From Luteimonas colneyensis (GTDB lineage Bacteria > Pseudomonadota > Gammaproteobacteria > Xanthomonadales > Xanthomonadaceae), in the NCBI RefSeq assembly GCF_014836665.1, contig NZ_JACSQJ010000005.1, positions 70,950-134,949 on the forward strand: a stretch of DNA of 64,000 nt. The letters run 5' to 3'. Made by a program: the position numbers and the translations under genes. Each line of letters starts with the position of its first letter. Position 1 is the first letter of the stretch. The notes under the pieces were generated by a model. That model was not told the origin of the DNA, did no database searches, and saw nothing but the letters and a program-made list of their open reading frames with translations. Shown piece by piece: positions 35,864 through 43,897 of the stretch.

Positions 35864-36700
35864 CTATGCGTCCGCGTCAACGCGGGTGCCGGTCGGCGCG
35901 GCGTCCCGCGGCTGCGCGCGTGCCAGCAGCATCTCCAGTGCCTTGCCCGCCGCCGCGAACGCGAATGCGCCGGTGATATGGGTGGCCGCCCCCAGGCCGC
36001 CGCCGCAGTCGAGCTTGAAACCGTCCTCGCCGCCGACCTGTGGCCGCAGGCCGCACACGCTGCCGTCCGCCTGCGGGTAGCGCACATTCTCCAGCGAATA
36101 CACCGCCGGGATGCCGAAGTAGCGCTTCGGGCCCTTGGGGAAGTTGAACTCCGCGCGCAGCTTCTTGCGCACCAGCGCGAGCATCGCGTCGTGCTCGGTC
36201 CTCGACAGGTCGCGGATACGCACGAGGGTCGGATCGACCCGGCCGCCGGCCGAGCCCACCGCCACCAGCGGCAGCTTGCGGCGCCGGCACCACGCGATCA
36301 TCTCGACCTTGCTGCGAAAGCTGTCGCAGGCGTCGACCACGAGGTCATGGCCCCGGTCGAGCAGCTCCGCGAGGTTGGAGGGCGTCAGGAAGCTCGGCAC
36401 TTCATGGACCACCATCGACGGATTGATCGCGCGGCAGCGCTCGGCCATGGCGCTGACCTTGGCGCGGCCGTACTGGCCCGCCAGCGCCGGCAGCTGCCGG
36501 TTGGTGTTGGAGACGCAGAGATCGTCGGCGTCGATCAGCGTCAGCGTGCCCACGCCGCTGCGCGCAAGCGCTTCCGCCACCCAGGAGCCGACGCCGCCGA
36601 GGCCGACCACGGCGACATGGCAGGCGGCGAAGCGCTCGACCGCGCCGCGGCCATAGAGGCGGTCGATGCCGGCGAACCGCTCGTTCCAGTCTGCGTCCAT
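35864..36700 (-). CDS. tcdA: tRNA threonylcarbamoyladenosine dehydratase
   Basis: 278 residues. An E1/ThiF-like Rossmann motif, VVGLGGVGSWVAEALARSG (about 31-49), binds ATP; LIDADDLCVSNTNRQLPAL follows. Downstream are DACDSFRSKVEMIAWC and the TcdA-type region GSAGGRVDPTLVRIRDLSRTEHD. TcdA dehydrates t6A37 in tRNA to the cyclic ct6A form. The C-terminal SVCGLRPQVGGEDGFKLDC and a late hydrophobic helix are standard for the family. Convergent with tatD. Confidence 0.93.
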   Translation of the reverse strand: MDADWNERFAGIDRLYGRGAVERFAACHVAVVGLGGVGSWVAEALARSGVGTLTLIDADDLCVSNTNRQLPALAGQYGRAKVSAMAERCRAINPSMVVHEVPSFLTPSNLAELLDRGHDLVVDACDSFRSKVEMIAWCRRRKLPLVAVGSAGGRVDPTLVRIRDLSRTEHDAMLALVRKKLRAEFNFPKGPKRYFGIPAVYSLENVRYPQADGSVCGLRPQVGGEDGFKLDCGGGLGAATHITGAFAFAAAGKALEMLLARAQPRDAAPTGTRVDADA

Positions 36701-36767
36701 CGGCGCATTTTACCGGTGCGCCCGCATACAATCCCGCTTCCGTCATCTGCACCACAGGAAGCAGCGC

Positions 36768-37256
36768 ATGTCGACGCCCCAGCCGCAAGCCACGCCGGTC
36801 GATCCCACCAGGCCCCGCCCGCCGCGCAAGGCGCCGTCGGCGGCCGGACGCTACCTGTTCCTGTTCCTCCTCGGCCTGGTGCTCGGCATCATCGCGGTGG
36901 TCATGCTGCTGCGCGCCCTCGAGGGCCGGAAGACCTGGCAGGACCACTACCCCACCGCGGCGATGCAGCTGATGTCGGCGCATTCCGCGCAGCTGCGCCA
37001 GAAGCTCGAGGCCAACCGCTGCGCGGCCACCGACGTGCTGCCGCACCTGCAGGCGCTGCGCACCCTGGGCAACGACCTCGACCCGGCCTTCCCCGACCTG
37101 CGCGACAACACCCGCTTCGCCGGCCACACCGGCAGCTTCCGCGCGACGCTGGACGACGCGCTGGCATCACCGCCGATGAACTGCGCCGGCCTCAAGAGCA
37201 CGCTCGAAGCCATCGGCAGCGACTGCAAGGCCTGCCACACCGACTTCCGCGGCTGA
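36768..37256 (+). CDS. membrane-anchored cytochrome c'-like protein
   Basis: 162 residues from the ATG at 36768 with an AGGA ribosome site. A Pro-rich N-terminus, then one membrane helix (about 27-49), then a soluble helical domain. A single heme-binding motif CKACH sits seven residues from the C-terminus (DCKACHTDFRG), the position and sequence typical of cytochrome c' (class II c-type). Two further Cys (NRCAAT, NCAGL) are unusual. It would face the periplasm with covalently bound heme. Function could be NO handling or electron transfer; not decided by sequence. Confidence 0.8.
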   Translation: MSTPQPQATPVDPTRPRPPRKAPSAAGRYLFLFLLGLVLGIIAVVMLLRALEGRKTWQDHYPTAAMQLMSAHSAQLRQKLEANRCAATDVLPHLQALRTLGNDLDPAFPDLRDNTRFAGHTGSFRATLDDALASPPMNCAGLKSTLEAIGSDCKACHTDFRG

Positions 37257-37422
37257 CCCGCGGACCCTCCGCGCGCCGGCCCGGCGCGCGCAGGATGAAC
37301 GACGCCTGCACGCGGACGCCGGCCGGCCGCGACGGCCGCCCCGATTGATTGGCCGTTCACGGCCGCCTGACTAACGTCGGCTGCGAGGCATCTCCCCGGA
37401 TGCCATGCAGGAGTCTCCCCCG

Positions 37423-37899
37423 ATGAAGGCCAGACTGATCAGCGCCAGCGCGATCATCGCCGCAGCCACCCTGGTGGGCTGCGCAAGCACGTCCCCCGGG
37501 TATTCCAGCGGCGGCTACGGCGCCGGTAGCTATGGCACGTCCGCCCGCTGCGACACCTGCGGCGTGGTCACCCGCATCGACCACCGCGCACGTGCGTCCA
37601 ATACGCCCAACGCCACCGGCGCCGTGCTCGGCGGCATCGTCGGTGCCGTGGCCGCGCGCGAGATCGCGGAACGCAATACGGACAGCGATGGCCGCACCAA
37701 CACCGCCACCGTGGCGGGTGCGGTCGGCGGCGCCGTCGCCGGCAACGCCATCCAGAACCGCGTGCAGGGCCAGTCGGTCTACGACATCCACGTCCGGCTG
37801 GACAACGGCCGTATGACGGTGGTCACCCAGAACGATCTGGGCGGCATCCGCGAAGGTTCGTACGTCAACGTCGCAAACGGGCGCGCCTTCGTCCGCTAA
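37423..37899 (+). CDS. glycine-zipper 2TM lipoprotein (SlyB/Pcp type)
   Basis: 158 residues from the ATG at 37423 (an upstream ATG at 37405 is out of register with the signal). Lipobox LVGC (Cys near 20), a Gly/Ser/Tyr linker, a CDTCG pair, then the glycine-zipper segment NATGAVLGGIVGAVAAREIAER ... VAGAVGGAVAGNAIQNRVQ (about 67-120) and a C-terminal YDIHVRLDNGRMTVVTQ domain ending VANGRAFVR. This is the SlyB/Pcp (17 kDa antigen) layout of outer-membrane lipoproteins. A perfect terminator follows at 37928. Confidence 0.9.
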   Translation: MKARLISASAIIAAATLVGCASTSPGYSSGGYGAGSYGTSARCDTCGVVTRIDHRARASNTPNATGAVLGGIVGAVAAREIAERNTDSDGRTNTATVAGAVGGAVAGNAIQNRVQGQSVYDIHVRLDNGRMTVVTQNDLGGIREGSYVNVANGRAFVR

Positions 37900-37927
37900 T
37901 CCCCAACGATCCATTCTCTCTCCCTTT

Positions 37928-37957
37928 GACGGCCCGCCACGCGGGCCGTCCTTCTTT
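37928..37957 (+). terminator. intrinsic terminator after the glycine-zipper lipoprotein
   Basis: A perfect 10-base stem GACGGCCCGC / GCGGGCCGTC (37928-37937 with 37941-37950) with a CAC loop, then CTTCTTT. It ends just before the DUF456 gene. Confidence 0.8.
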
Positions 37958-37971
37958 GGCAGACTGCGCCC

Positions 37972-38457
37972 ATGGACCTGCAGACCCTCTACTACGCCAT
38001 CGCGGTGATCCTGGTGCTGGTCGGCATCGCCGGCACTATCCTGCCGGCGCTGCCCGGCCTGCCGCTGGTGTTTGCCGGCATGCTGCTGGGCGCATGGGCC
38101 GGCGACTTCGCCTATATCGGCGTTCCCACGCTGGTGGTGCTGGGTGTCCTGACGGCGTTTTCGCTGGTGGTGGATTTCTGGGCCACGGCGCTGGGCGCAA
38201 AGCGGGTAGGCGCCAGCGGCAAGGCGGTCGCGGGCGCGGTCATCGGCACGTTCGTGGGCATCTTTTTCGGCCCCATCGGCCTGTTCGCGGGGCCATTCAT
38301 CGGCGCCCTCGCGGGCGAACTGCTGCATGGGCGCGACGTCGGCCAGGCCACGCGGGTCGGCTTCGGCACCTGGCTCGGGGTGGTGTTCGGCACCGTCCTC
38401 AAGCTGGCGCTCGCGTTCACGATGGTGGGCCTGTTCGTGCTGGCCTGGGTGTTCTGA
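37972..38457 (+). CDS. DUF456 membrane protein
   Basis: 161 residues, almost all hydrophobic, with about five membrane helices. The pattern LVGIAGTILPALPGLPLVFAGMLLGAW at the start, VDFWATALGAKRVGASGKAV in the middle and GTFVGIFFGPIGLFAGPFIGA are characteristic of DUF456. The Gly-rich repeats form two glycine-zipper-like helices. Function unknown in the family. It follows a terminator and is 80 bases ahead of pldA. Confidence 0.88.
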   Translation: MDLQTLYYAIAVILVLVGIAGTILPALPGLPLVFAGMLLGAWAGDFAYIGVPTLVVLGVLTAFSLVVDFWATALGAKRVGASGKAVAGAVIGTFVGIFFGPIGLFAGPFIGALAGELLHGRDVGQATRVGFGTWLGVVFGTVLKLALAFTMVGLFVLAWVF

Positions 38458-38537
38458 TCCGCCGCGGCGATCGCCGGGCCGCGGCCGGGCGGGCGGGACG
38501 ATACACTTCCGCGCCGACGCCTCCGGAACCCGACGCC

Positions 38538-39653
38538 ATGGAACGACGCCACTCCGCACCCCTGCTGCTGGCCTGCGTGCTCCCGGTCACGGCCCCCGCG
38601 CAAACGCCCGCGGCCACAGCGCCCACGGCGCTCGAGGCCTGCGTCGCCATCGAAACCGCCGCCGAGCGCCTGGCCTGCTACGACGCCGTCGCGCGGCGCG
38701 TGGCTCCGAGCCCGCAGGAAGCCGACGCGGCGGCAGCCGCGGCCGCCGCGGTGGTCCCCGACGCACCGGTGCGGGCAGCGGACACCAGCAGCGACATGTT
38801 CCCGCACGACGCCGACCCGCGGCGCGCGCTCGCCAACGCCGGCCGCGGTTCGCTGCTCGACAGCCGCTGGGAACTGGCGGCCGATTCCAAGCTGGGCACC
38901 TTCAACATGCGGGCCTACAAGCCGGTGTACCTGCTGCCGGCGTTCTGGAGCAGCGATCCCAACCGCCGCCCGACCTCGTCCCTCGACGGGCAACCGCTGG
39001 AGATGGACGGCACCGACAGCATCGAGACCAAGTTCCAGATCAGCTTCAAGACCAAGGCGGTGGAGAACCTGTTCGGCGACAACGGCGACATCTGGATGGG
39101 CTACACCCAGAGCTCGCGCTGGCAGGTCTACAACACCGACAACTCGCGGCCGTTCCGGGAAACCAACTACGAGCCGGAAGTCCTGCTGGTCTTCCGCAAC
39201 AACTATTCGATCGGCGGCTGGAAGGGCCGCATGGCCGCGGTGGGCATCAACCACCAGTCCAACGGCCGCGGCGACCCGATGTCGCGCAGCTGGAACCGGA
39301 TCATGTTCAACGTCGGCCTCGACCGCGAGGACTGGGCGGTGACCTTCCGGCCATGGATCCGCATCGGCGACGGCAGCGACGACGACAATCCCGGCATCGA
39401 GGACTACATGGGCCGCGGCGACGTGACCGTCGTGCACACGCGCGGCGACCAGGTCTTCTCGCTGATGGCGCGGCACTCGCTGCGCGGCGGCGACCGCTCC
39501 CGCGGCGCGCTGCAGTTCGACTGGGGTTTCCCGATCAGCAGCCACCTGCACGGCCATCTGCAGCTCTTCAGCGGCTACGGCGAGAGCATGCTCGACTACG
39601 ACCACAGGGCCACCTACGTCGGCCTGGGCATTTCGGTGCTGGACTGGTTCTGA
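38538..39653 (+). CDS. pldA: outer-membrane phospholipase A
   Basis: 371 residues. Signal peptide (MERRHSAPLLLACVL ... PAQT), then an Ala-rich periplasmic insert containing ALEACVAIETAAERLACYD, and a beta-barrel (about 110-371). The catalytic motif NHQSNGRGDPMSRSWNR contains the His-x-Ser pair of the OMPLA family, followed by an Asn-containing strand. The C-terminus ends in an aromatic residue (LDWF), as barrel proteins do. It hydrolyses misplaced phospholipids in the outer leaflet and usually needs calcium and dimerisation. Located ahead of a cardiolipin synthase. Confidence 0.93.
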   Translation: MERRHSAPLLLACVLPVTAPAQTPAATAPTALEACVAIETAAERLACYDAVARRVAPSPQEADAAAAAAAAVVPDAPVRAADTSSDMFPHDADPRRALANAGRGSLLDSRWELAADSKLGTFNMRAYKPVYLLPAFWSSDPNRRPTSSLDGQPLEMDGTDSIETKFQISFKTKAVENLFGDNGDIWMGYTQSSRWQVYNTDNSRPFRETNYEPEVLLVFRNNYSIGGWKGRMAAVGINHQSNGRGDPMSRSWNRIMFNVGLDREDWAVTFRPWIRIGDGSDDDNPGIEDYMGRGDVTVVHTRGDQVFSLMARHSLRGGDRSRGALQFDWGFPISSHLHGHLQLFSGYGESMLDYDHRATYVGLGISVLDWF

Positions 39654-39734
39654 GCCGCGGCAACGGGGGTTTCACGCGCCGCTGAATGCGGCCGGGGCAC
39701 AGTGCGGCTCCGGCGTCCATCGCCGAGGAAGCCG

Positions 39735-41030
39735 ATGAGCCTCAGAACCTGGAGCCGCAAGCACATGGCCTGGACGATCGTCCTGACCGCCGCGATCACG
39801 GTGCTCGCCGTGGTGCTGGCGATGAACTTCTCCACGCCGGAGAAGAAGATCGAACGCAAGATCGAGCATCGGCACGCGATCGCCGACCCGCAGTTCCGGC
39901 GCGAGATGTCGGTGCTGCTGGGCCCGGCCATCCTGCCCGGGAACCATGTCATCGATTACGAGAACGGCGACGAGATCTTCCCCGCGATGCTGGGCGCCAT
40001 CGCTTCGGCGCAGAAGACCATCACCTTCGAGACCTACATCTACTGGTCCGGCGACATCGGCAGGAAGTTCGAGCTCGCGCTGTCCGAGCGCGCGCGCGCC
40101 GGGGTCAGGGTGCACCTGCTGGTGGACTGGGTGGGCAGCATCAAGATGGACGAGGAGATGCTGCAGTCGATGCAGGACGCGGGCGTCGAGGTCGAGCGCT
40201 ACCGTCCGCTGCACTGGTACAACCTCGGCCGCATGAACAACCGCACCCACCGCAAGCTGCTGGTCATCGACGGCAAGGTCGGTTTCACCGGAGGCGTCGG
40301 CATCGCCGACCAGTGGACCGGGCACGCCCAGGATCCCGACCACTGGCGCGAGGCGCACTTCCGCATCGAGGGGCCGGCCGTGGCGCAGATGCAGTCGGCG
40401 TTCAACGACAACTGGATCAAGACCACCGGGACCCTGCTCAACGGACCGGACTATTTCCCGCCGCTCGAGCGCGTCGGCGACATGGATGCCCATCTCTTCA
40501 TCGCCTCGCCCGCCGGCGGCAGCGAGAGCATGCACCTGATGTATCTGTCGGCGATCGCCGCGGCCGAGCACACGATCGACCTCACCGCGTCCTACTTCGT
40601 CCCGGACGAGCTGATCATGACCGCCCTGGTGGCGGCGCGGAAGCGCGGCGTGCGCGTGCGCGTGCTCCTGCCCGGCAAGCACATCGACTCGGAGACGGTG
40701 CGGCTGTCGTCCAAGGCCAGCTGGGGCGAACTGCTCGAGGCCGGCATCGAGATCCACGAATACCAGCCGACGATGCTGCACGTGAAGCTGCTGGTCGTGG
40801 ACGGCGAGCTGGTGTCGCTGGGCTCCACCAACTTCGACATCCGCTCGTTCCGCCTCAACGACGAGGCCAGCCTCAATGTCTACGACCGCGGCTTCGCGGC
40901 GCGCATGACCGAAGTGTTCGAGCGCGACCTGCAACACGCGGTCCAGTACTCCCACGAGATGTGGGAGAACCGGCCTCTACGCGAGAAGCTTGCGGAGAAG
41001 TTCGTCAGGCCGATCCGGTCGCAGCTGTAG
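39735..41030 (+). CDS. cls: cardiolipin synthase family protein, two PLD domains
   Basis: 431 residues from the ATG at 39735 with GAGGA upstream. One N-terminal membrane helix (about 9-30) precedes two phospholipase-D domains with HKD motifs: THRKLLVIDGKVGFTGG (near 170) and LHVKLLVVDGELVSLGSTNFD (near 350). It condenses two phosphatidylglycerols, or uses phosphatidylethanolamine, to make cardiolipin. The last three residues (SQL) and the TAG stop lie inside a REP element (41017-41042), so the original C-terminus may have been replaced or trimmed. Confidence 0.92.
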   Translation: MSLRTWSRKHMAWTIVLTAAITVLAVVLAMNFSTPEKKIERKIEHRHAIADPQFRREMSVLLGPAILPGNHVIDYENGDEIFPAMLGAIASAQKTITFETYIYWSGDIGRKFELALSERARAGVRVHLLVDWVGSIKMDEEMLQSMQDAGVEVERYRPLHWYNLGRMNNRTHRKLLVIDGKVGFTGGVGIADQWTGHAQDPDHWREAHFRIEGPAVAQMQSAFNDNWIKTTGTLLNGPDYFPPLERVGDMDAHLFIASPAGGSESMHLMYLSAIAAAEHTIDLTASYFVPDELIMTALVAARKRGVRVRVLLPGKHIDSETVRLSSKASWGELLEAGIEIHEYQPTMLHVKLLVVDGELVSLGSTNFDIRSFRLNDEASLNVYDRGFAARMTEVFERDLQHAVQYSHEMWENRPLREKLAEKFVRPIRSQL

Positions 41031-41042
41031 CTGCTCCTACGG
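41017..41042 (-). repeat. single REP-like element overlapping the end of cls
   Basis: One intact copy in reverse orientation (GGTCGCAGCTGTAG...CCTAC), unpaired. It provides the stop codon of cls and lies 13 bases from the convergent fumarase stop. Confidence 0.86.
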
Positions 41043-41054
41043 AGGCGGCTGTGA

Positions 41055-42581
41055 TCAGGCGGTTTCGATCACCTGCAGCGGAATCTTCCCGATCCGGGAC
41101 TGCCACTCGCGCGGCCCGGTCTCGTGCACGGAGACGCCCGTCGAATCGACCGCCACCGTCACCGGCATGTCCTGCACGGTGAACTCGTAGATCGCCTCCA
41201 TGCCGAGGTCCTCGAACGCGACCACCTTCGCCGCCCTGATCGCCTTCGACACCAGGTAGGCCGAGCCGCCCACCGCCATCAGGTAGGCCGAACCGTGCTT
41301 CCGGATCGCCTCGATCGCCGCCGGGCCGCGCTCGGCCTTGCCGACCATGCCCAGCAGGCCGGTCTGGGACAGGATCTGGTCGGTGAACTTGTCCATGCGC
41401 GTGGCCGTGGTCGGGCCGGCCGGGCCCACCACCTCGCCGGCCACCGGATCGACCGGGCCGACGTAGTAGATGAAGCGGCCCGCCAGGTCGACCGGCAGCG
41501 CCTCGCCCTTGTTCAACATGTCGACCATGCGCTTGTGCGCGGCGTCGCGGCCGGTCAGGAGGCGGCCGTTGAGCAGAAGGGTCTCACCCGGCTGCCAGGT
41601 CGCGACGTCCTCGCGCGTCACCGTGTCGAGGTCGACGCGGCGGCCCTTCGAGGCGTCGTACGTGATCTGCGGCCAGTCCTCCAGCGAAGGCGGATCCAGC
41701 ATCACCGGGCCGCTGCCGTCGAGGGTGAAGTGCGCGTGGCGGGTGGCCGCGCAGTTGGGGATCATCGCCACCGGCAGGTTCGCCGCGTGCGTCGGGTAGT
41801 CCTTGATCTTGATGTCGAGCACGGTGGTCAGGCCGCCCAGGCCCTGGGCGCCGATGCCCAGCGCGTTGACGCCGTCGAAGATCTCCAGGCGCATCTCCTC
41901 CAGGCGGTTGGCCGGGCCTCGCGCCTTGAGGTCGACGATGTCGATCGGCTCCATCAGCGCTTCCTTGGCCAGCAGCATCGCCTTCTCGGCGGTGCCGCCG
42001 ATGCCGATGCCGAGCATGCCCGGCGGGCACCAGCCGGCACCCATGGTCGGCACGGTCCTCAGCACCCAGTCGACGATCGAATCCGACGGGTTGAGCATGG
42101 CGAACTTCGATTTCGCCTCTGAACCACCGCCCTTGGCGGCCACGATCACGTCGACCTTGCCGCCCGGGACCACCTTGAAGTTGACGATGGCGGGCGTGTT
42201 GTCGCCGGTGTTGCGGCGCTTGCCGGCCGGATCGGCCAGCACGCTGGCGCGCAGCTTGTTCTCGGGCAGGTTGTAGGCGCGGCGCACGCCCTCGTTGGCC
42301 ATGTCCTCGACGCCCATGGTGGCGTCGGGCCAGCGCACGTCCATGCCGATCTCGAGGAAGACGGTGACGATGCCGGTGTCCTGGCAGATCGGGCGGTGGC
42401 CCTCGGCGCACATGCGCGAATTGATCAGGATCTGCGCCATCGCGTCCTTGGCCGCCGGGGACTCCTCGCGCTCGTACGCCGCCGCCAGGTTCCGGATGTA
42501 GTCCACCGGGTGGTAGTAGCTGATGTACTGGAGGGCGTCGGCGACGCTCTGGATGAAGTCTTCCTGGCGGATCTCGGTCAC
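41055..42581 (-). CDS. fumA: class I fumarate hydratase (iron-sulfur)
   Basis: 508 residues from a GTG at 42581; an ATG at 42614 would overlap the likely -10 box. Both halves are present: the N-terminal Fe-S domain with CAEGHRPICQDTGIVTVF (near 58-74), GAGWCPPGMLGIGIGGTAEKA (near 175) and MIPNCAATRHAHF (near 265), and a C-terminal domain with YYVGPVDP, EVVGPAGPTTATRMDKF and GSAYLMAVGGSAYLVSKAI. It interconverts fumarate and malate in the citric acid cycle using a [4Fe-4S] cluster, which makes it oxidant-sensitive. Convergent with cls; divergent from the sigma factor gene. Confidence 0.94.
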   Translation of the reverse strand: MTEIRQEDFIQSVADALQYISYYHPVDYIRNLAAAYEREESPAAKDAMAQILINSRMCAEGHRPICQDTGIVTVFLEIGMDVRWPDATMGVEDMANEGVRRAYNLPENKLRASVLADPAGKRRNTGDNTPAIVNFKVVPGGKVDVIVAAKGGGSEAKSKFAMLNPSDSIVDWVLRTVPTMGAGWCPPGMLGIGIGGTAEKAMLLAKEALMEPIDIVDLKARGPANRLEEMRLEIFDGVNALGIGAQGLGGLTTVLDIKIKDYPTHAANLPVAMIPNCAATRHAHFTLDGSGPVMLDPPSLEDWPQITYDASKGRRVDLDTVTREDVATWQPGETLLLNGRLLTGRDAAHKRMVDMLNKGEALPVDLAGRFIYYVGPVDPVAGEVVGPAGPTTATRMDKFTDQILSQTGLLGMVGKAERGPAAIEAIRKHGSAYLMAVGGSAYLVSKAIRAAKVVAFEDLGMEAIYEFTVQDMPVTVAVDSTGVSVHETGPREWQSRIGKIPLQVIETA

Positions 42582-42612
42582 GGCGGGCTCGGATGGCGGG
42601 CTTGGAACGCCC

Positions 42613-42642
42613 ATTTTAAGCCCGTCCGCACGCGCGGCTTGA
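42613..42642 (-). promoter_or_regulatory. promoter candidate of the fumarase gene
   Basis: Minus strand: -35 TTCAAG (near 42637-42642), 19-base spacer and -10 TAAAAT (42613-42618). Transcription would start near 42606, which supports the GTG at 42581 as the start codon. Confidence 0.4.
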
Positions 42643-42668
42643 ACCCTTCGCCGCGACGGTGCATCCGA
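42641..42668 (+). promoter_or_regulatory. ECF-type promoter candidate for the sigma factor gene
   Basis: Plus strand: GAACCC (42641-42646), 17 bases, then TCCGA (42664-42668). This resembles RpoE-type boxes (GGAACTT and TCNNA). It would allow the ECF factor to drive its own operon; start near 42675. It overlaps the fumarase -35 region on the other strand. Confidence 0.3.
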
Positions 42669-42689
42669 CCCGATATGCTCGATGCCGCC

Positions 42690-43265
42690 ATGACCGACAG
42701 CCCGCAAGCCCAGGCCGCCGACGCCGGGGACGGCGACCACGCCCTGGCGCTGGCCGCGGCGGCCGGCGACACGGAGGCCTTCGAGGCGCTGTACCGCCGC
42801 CACAGCGCGCGCGTCCACGGCGTGGTGCTGCGCCTGGCCGGCTGGCAGCGCGCCCGGGCCGAGGACCTGGTGCAGGAGGCCTTCCTGCGGGCCTGGGAGG
42901 CCCTGCCGGGCTGGCGCGGCGAGGCCGCCTTCGGCACCTGGTTGCACCGGCTGGCGGTGAACGTCGCGCTGATGGACCTGCGCGCCCGCCGCGTCCGGCC
43001 GGTCCTCGACGGCGACGACGATGACGCGCTCGACGCCCTGCCGACCCTGGACTCCCCGGGACACGCCGCCGCGCTGGCCATCGACCTCGAGCGCGCCGTC
43101 GCCACCCTGCCGCCGCGCGCCCGCGCGGTGCTGGTGCTGCACGACGTCGAAGGCTGGACCCACGGCGAGATCGGCGCGGCCCTCGACATGGCCACCGGCA
43201 GTTCCAAGTCCCAGCTGCACCGCGCGCGCGGCCTGCTCCGCGCGCGCCTAGGAGAGACGCCATGA
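42690..43265 (+). CDS. ECF-subfamily RNA polymerase sigma factor
   Basis: 191 residues from the ATG at 42690 (an ATG at 42675 adds five). Region 2 is at about 25-95 (EAFEALYRRHSARVHGVVLRL, RAEDLVQEAFLRAWEALPGWRGEAAFGTWL), an acidic linker DGDDDDALDAL follows, and region 4 is at about 130-185 (LPPRARAVLVLHDVEGWTHGEIGAAL, SSKSQLHRARGLL). It redirects RNA polymerase to stress or envelope genes. The stop overlaps the next gene (ATGA), whose product is probably its regulator. Confidence 0.94.
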   Translation: MTDSPQAQAADAGDGDHALALAAAAGDTEAFEALYRRHSARVHGVVLRLAGWQRARAEDLVQEAFLRAWEALPGWRGEAAFGTWLHRLAVNVALMDLRARRVRPVLDGDDDDALDALPTLDSPGHAAALAIDLERAVATLPPRARAVLVLHDVEGWTHGEIGAALDMATGSSKSQLHRARGLLRARLGETP

Positions 43266-43882
43266 ACATCGGCCCGGACCGGCCCGACGACCACCCCGCT
43301 CCCCTGCCCGACACGCTCGCGTCCGGACTGCGCGCGCTGCGGGTCGACACTCCCCCGCGCAGCGACCTGTGGCCGGCGATCGCGGGCCGGCTGGAGCCGC
43401 GCGCTACCGCTGCAGGCATGGCCACGACCGTGTCGCCACCCCCCCGCGCCTCACGGCGCGCCGTCCGGCACCCGGGCGTCCGGCGCCGCAACGCCGGCTA
43501 TGCCGCGGCGGCCGCCGTGGTGCTCGCCGCGGGCATCGGCTGGCAGCTGTGGCCGCCGGCGGACGCACCCGGGACCCTTCCGCCCCCCGGCACCATCGTC
43601 GCCACCGGCGCGGTCGCCGAAGCCGACGCCCCGCTGCTGCGCGCCGCCGATGCGCTGGCGCGCGAGTACCAGGGCGCGCTGCGCGAGGTCGACGCCGGTG
43701 CCGCGAACCCGCTGGCCGGCGCCAGCCACGCCGGGGTCGTCACCACCCTCGACGCCGAGCTCGAACGCAGCGCAACCGAAGTCCGCGCCGCTCTCGCCCG
43801 TGATCCCGACGCGCTGCACCTGTTCCATCGGCTGCAGCGCATCTACGCCCACCGCCTGGCGCTCAGCCTGCGCCAGGCCTGA
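43262..43882 (+). CDS. putative membrane anti-sigma factor
   Basis: 206 residues. A cytoplasmic N-terminus with LPDTLASGLRALRVDTPPRSDLWPAIAGRLEPR (residues about 15-48) resembles the start of many anti-sigma domains. One membrane helix follows (about 78-96), then a periplasmic part predicted helical (EADAPLLRAADALAREYQGALREVD, TLDAELERSATEVRAALARDPDALH). No zinc-type HxxxCxxC motif is present. Translational coupling to the ECF sigma gene (ATGA overlap) is the main reason for the assignment. The sensed signal is unknown. Confidence 0.7.
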   Translation: MNIGPDRPDDHPAPLPDTLASGLRALRVDTPPRSDLWPAIAGRLEPRATAAGMATTVSPPPRASRRAVRHPGVRRRNAGYAAAAAVVLAAGIGWQLWPPADAPGTLPPPGTIVATGAVAEADAPLLRAADALAREYQGALREVDAGAANPLAGASHAGVVTTLDAELERSATEVRAALARDPDALHLFHRLQRIYAHRLALSLRQA

Positions 43883-43897
43883 CCAAGGAGCCTTCCC

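Noticed and set aside
37271-37289. GC hairpin after the cytochrome gene as terminator
   Set aside because: The stem is only seven G-C pairs within a GC-rich run and no T tract follows.
42612-42614. ATG as the fumarase start
   Set aside because: It lies within the likely -10 box, and the extra 11 residues are not part of the family; the GTG at 42581 aligns with known starts.
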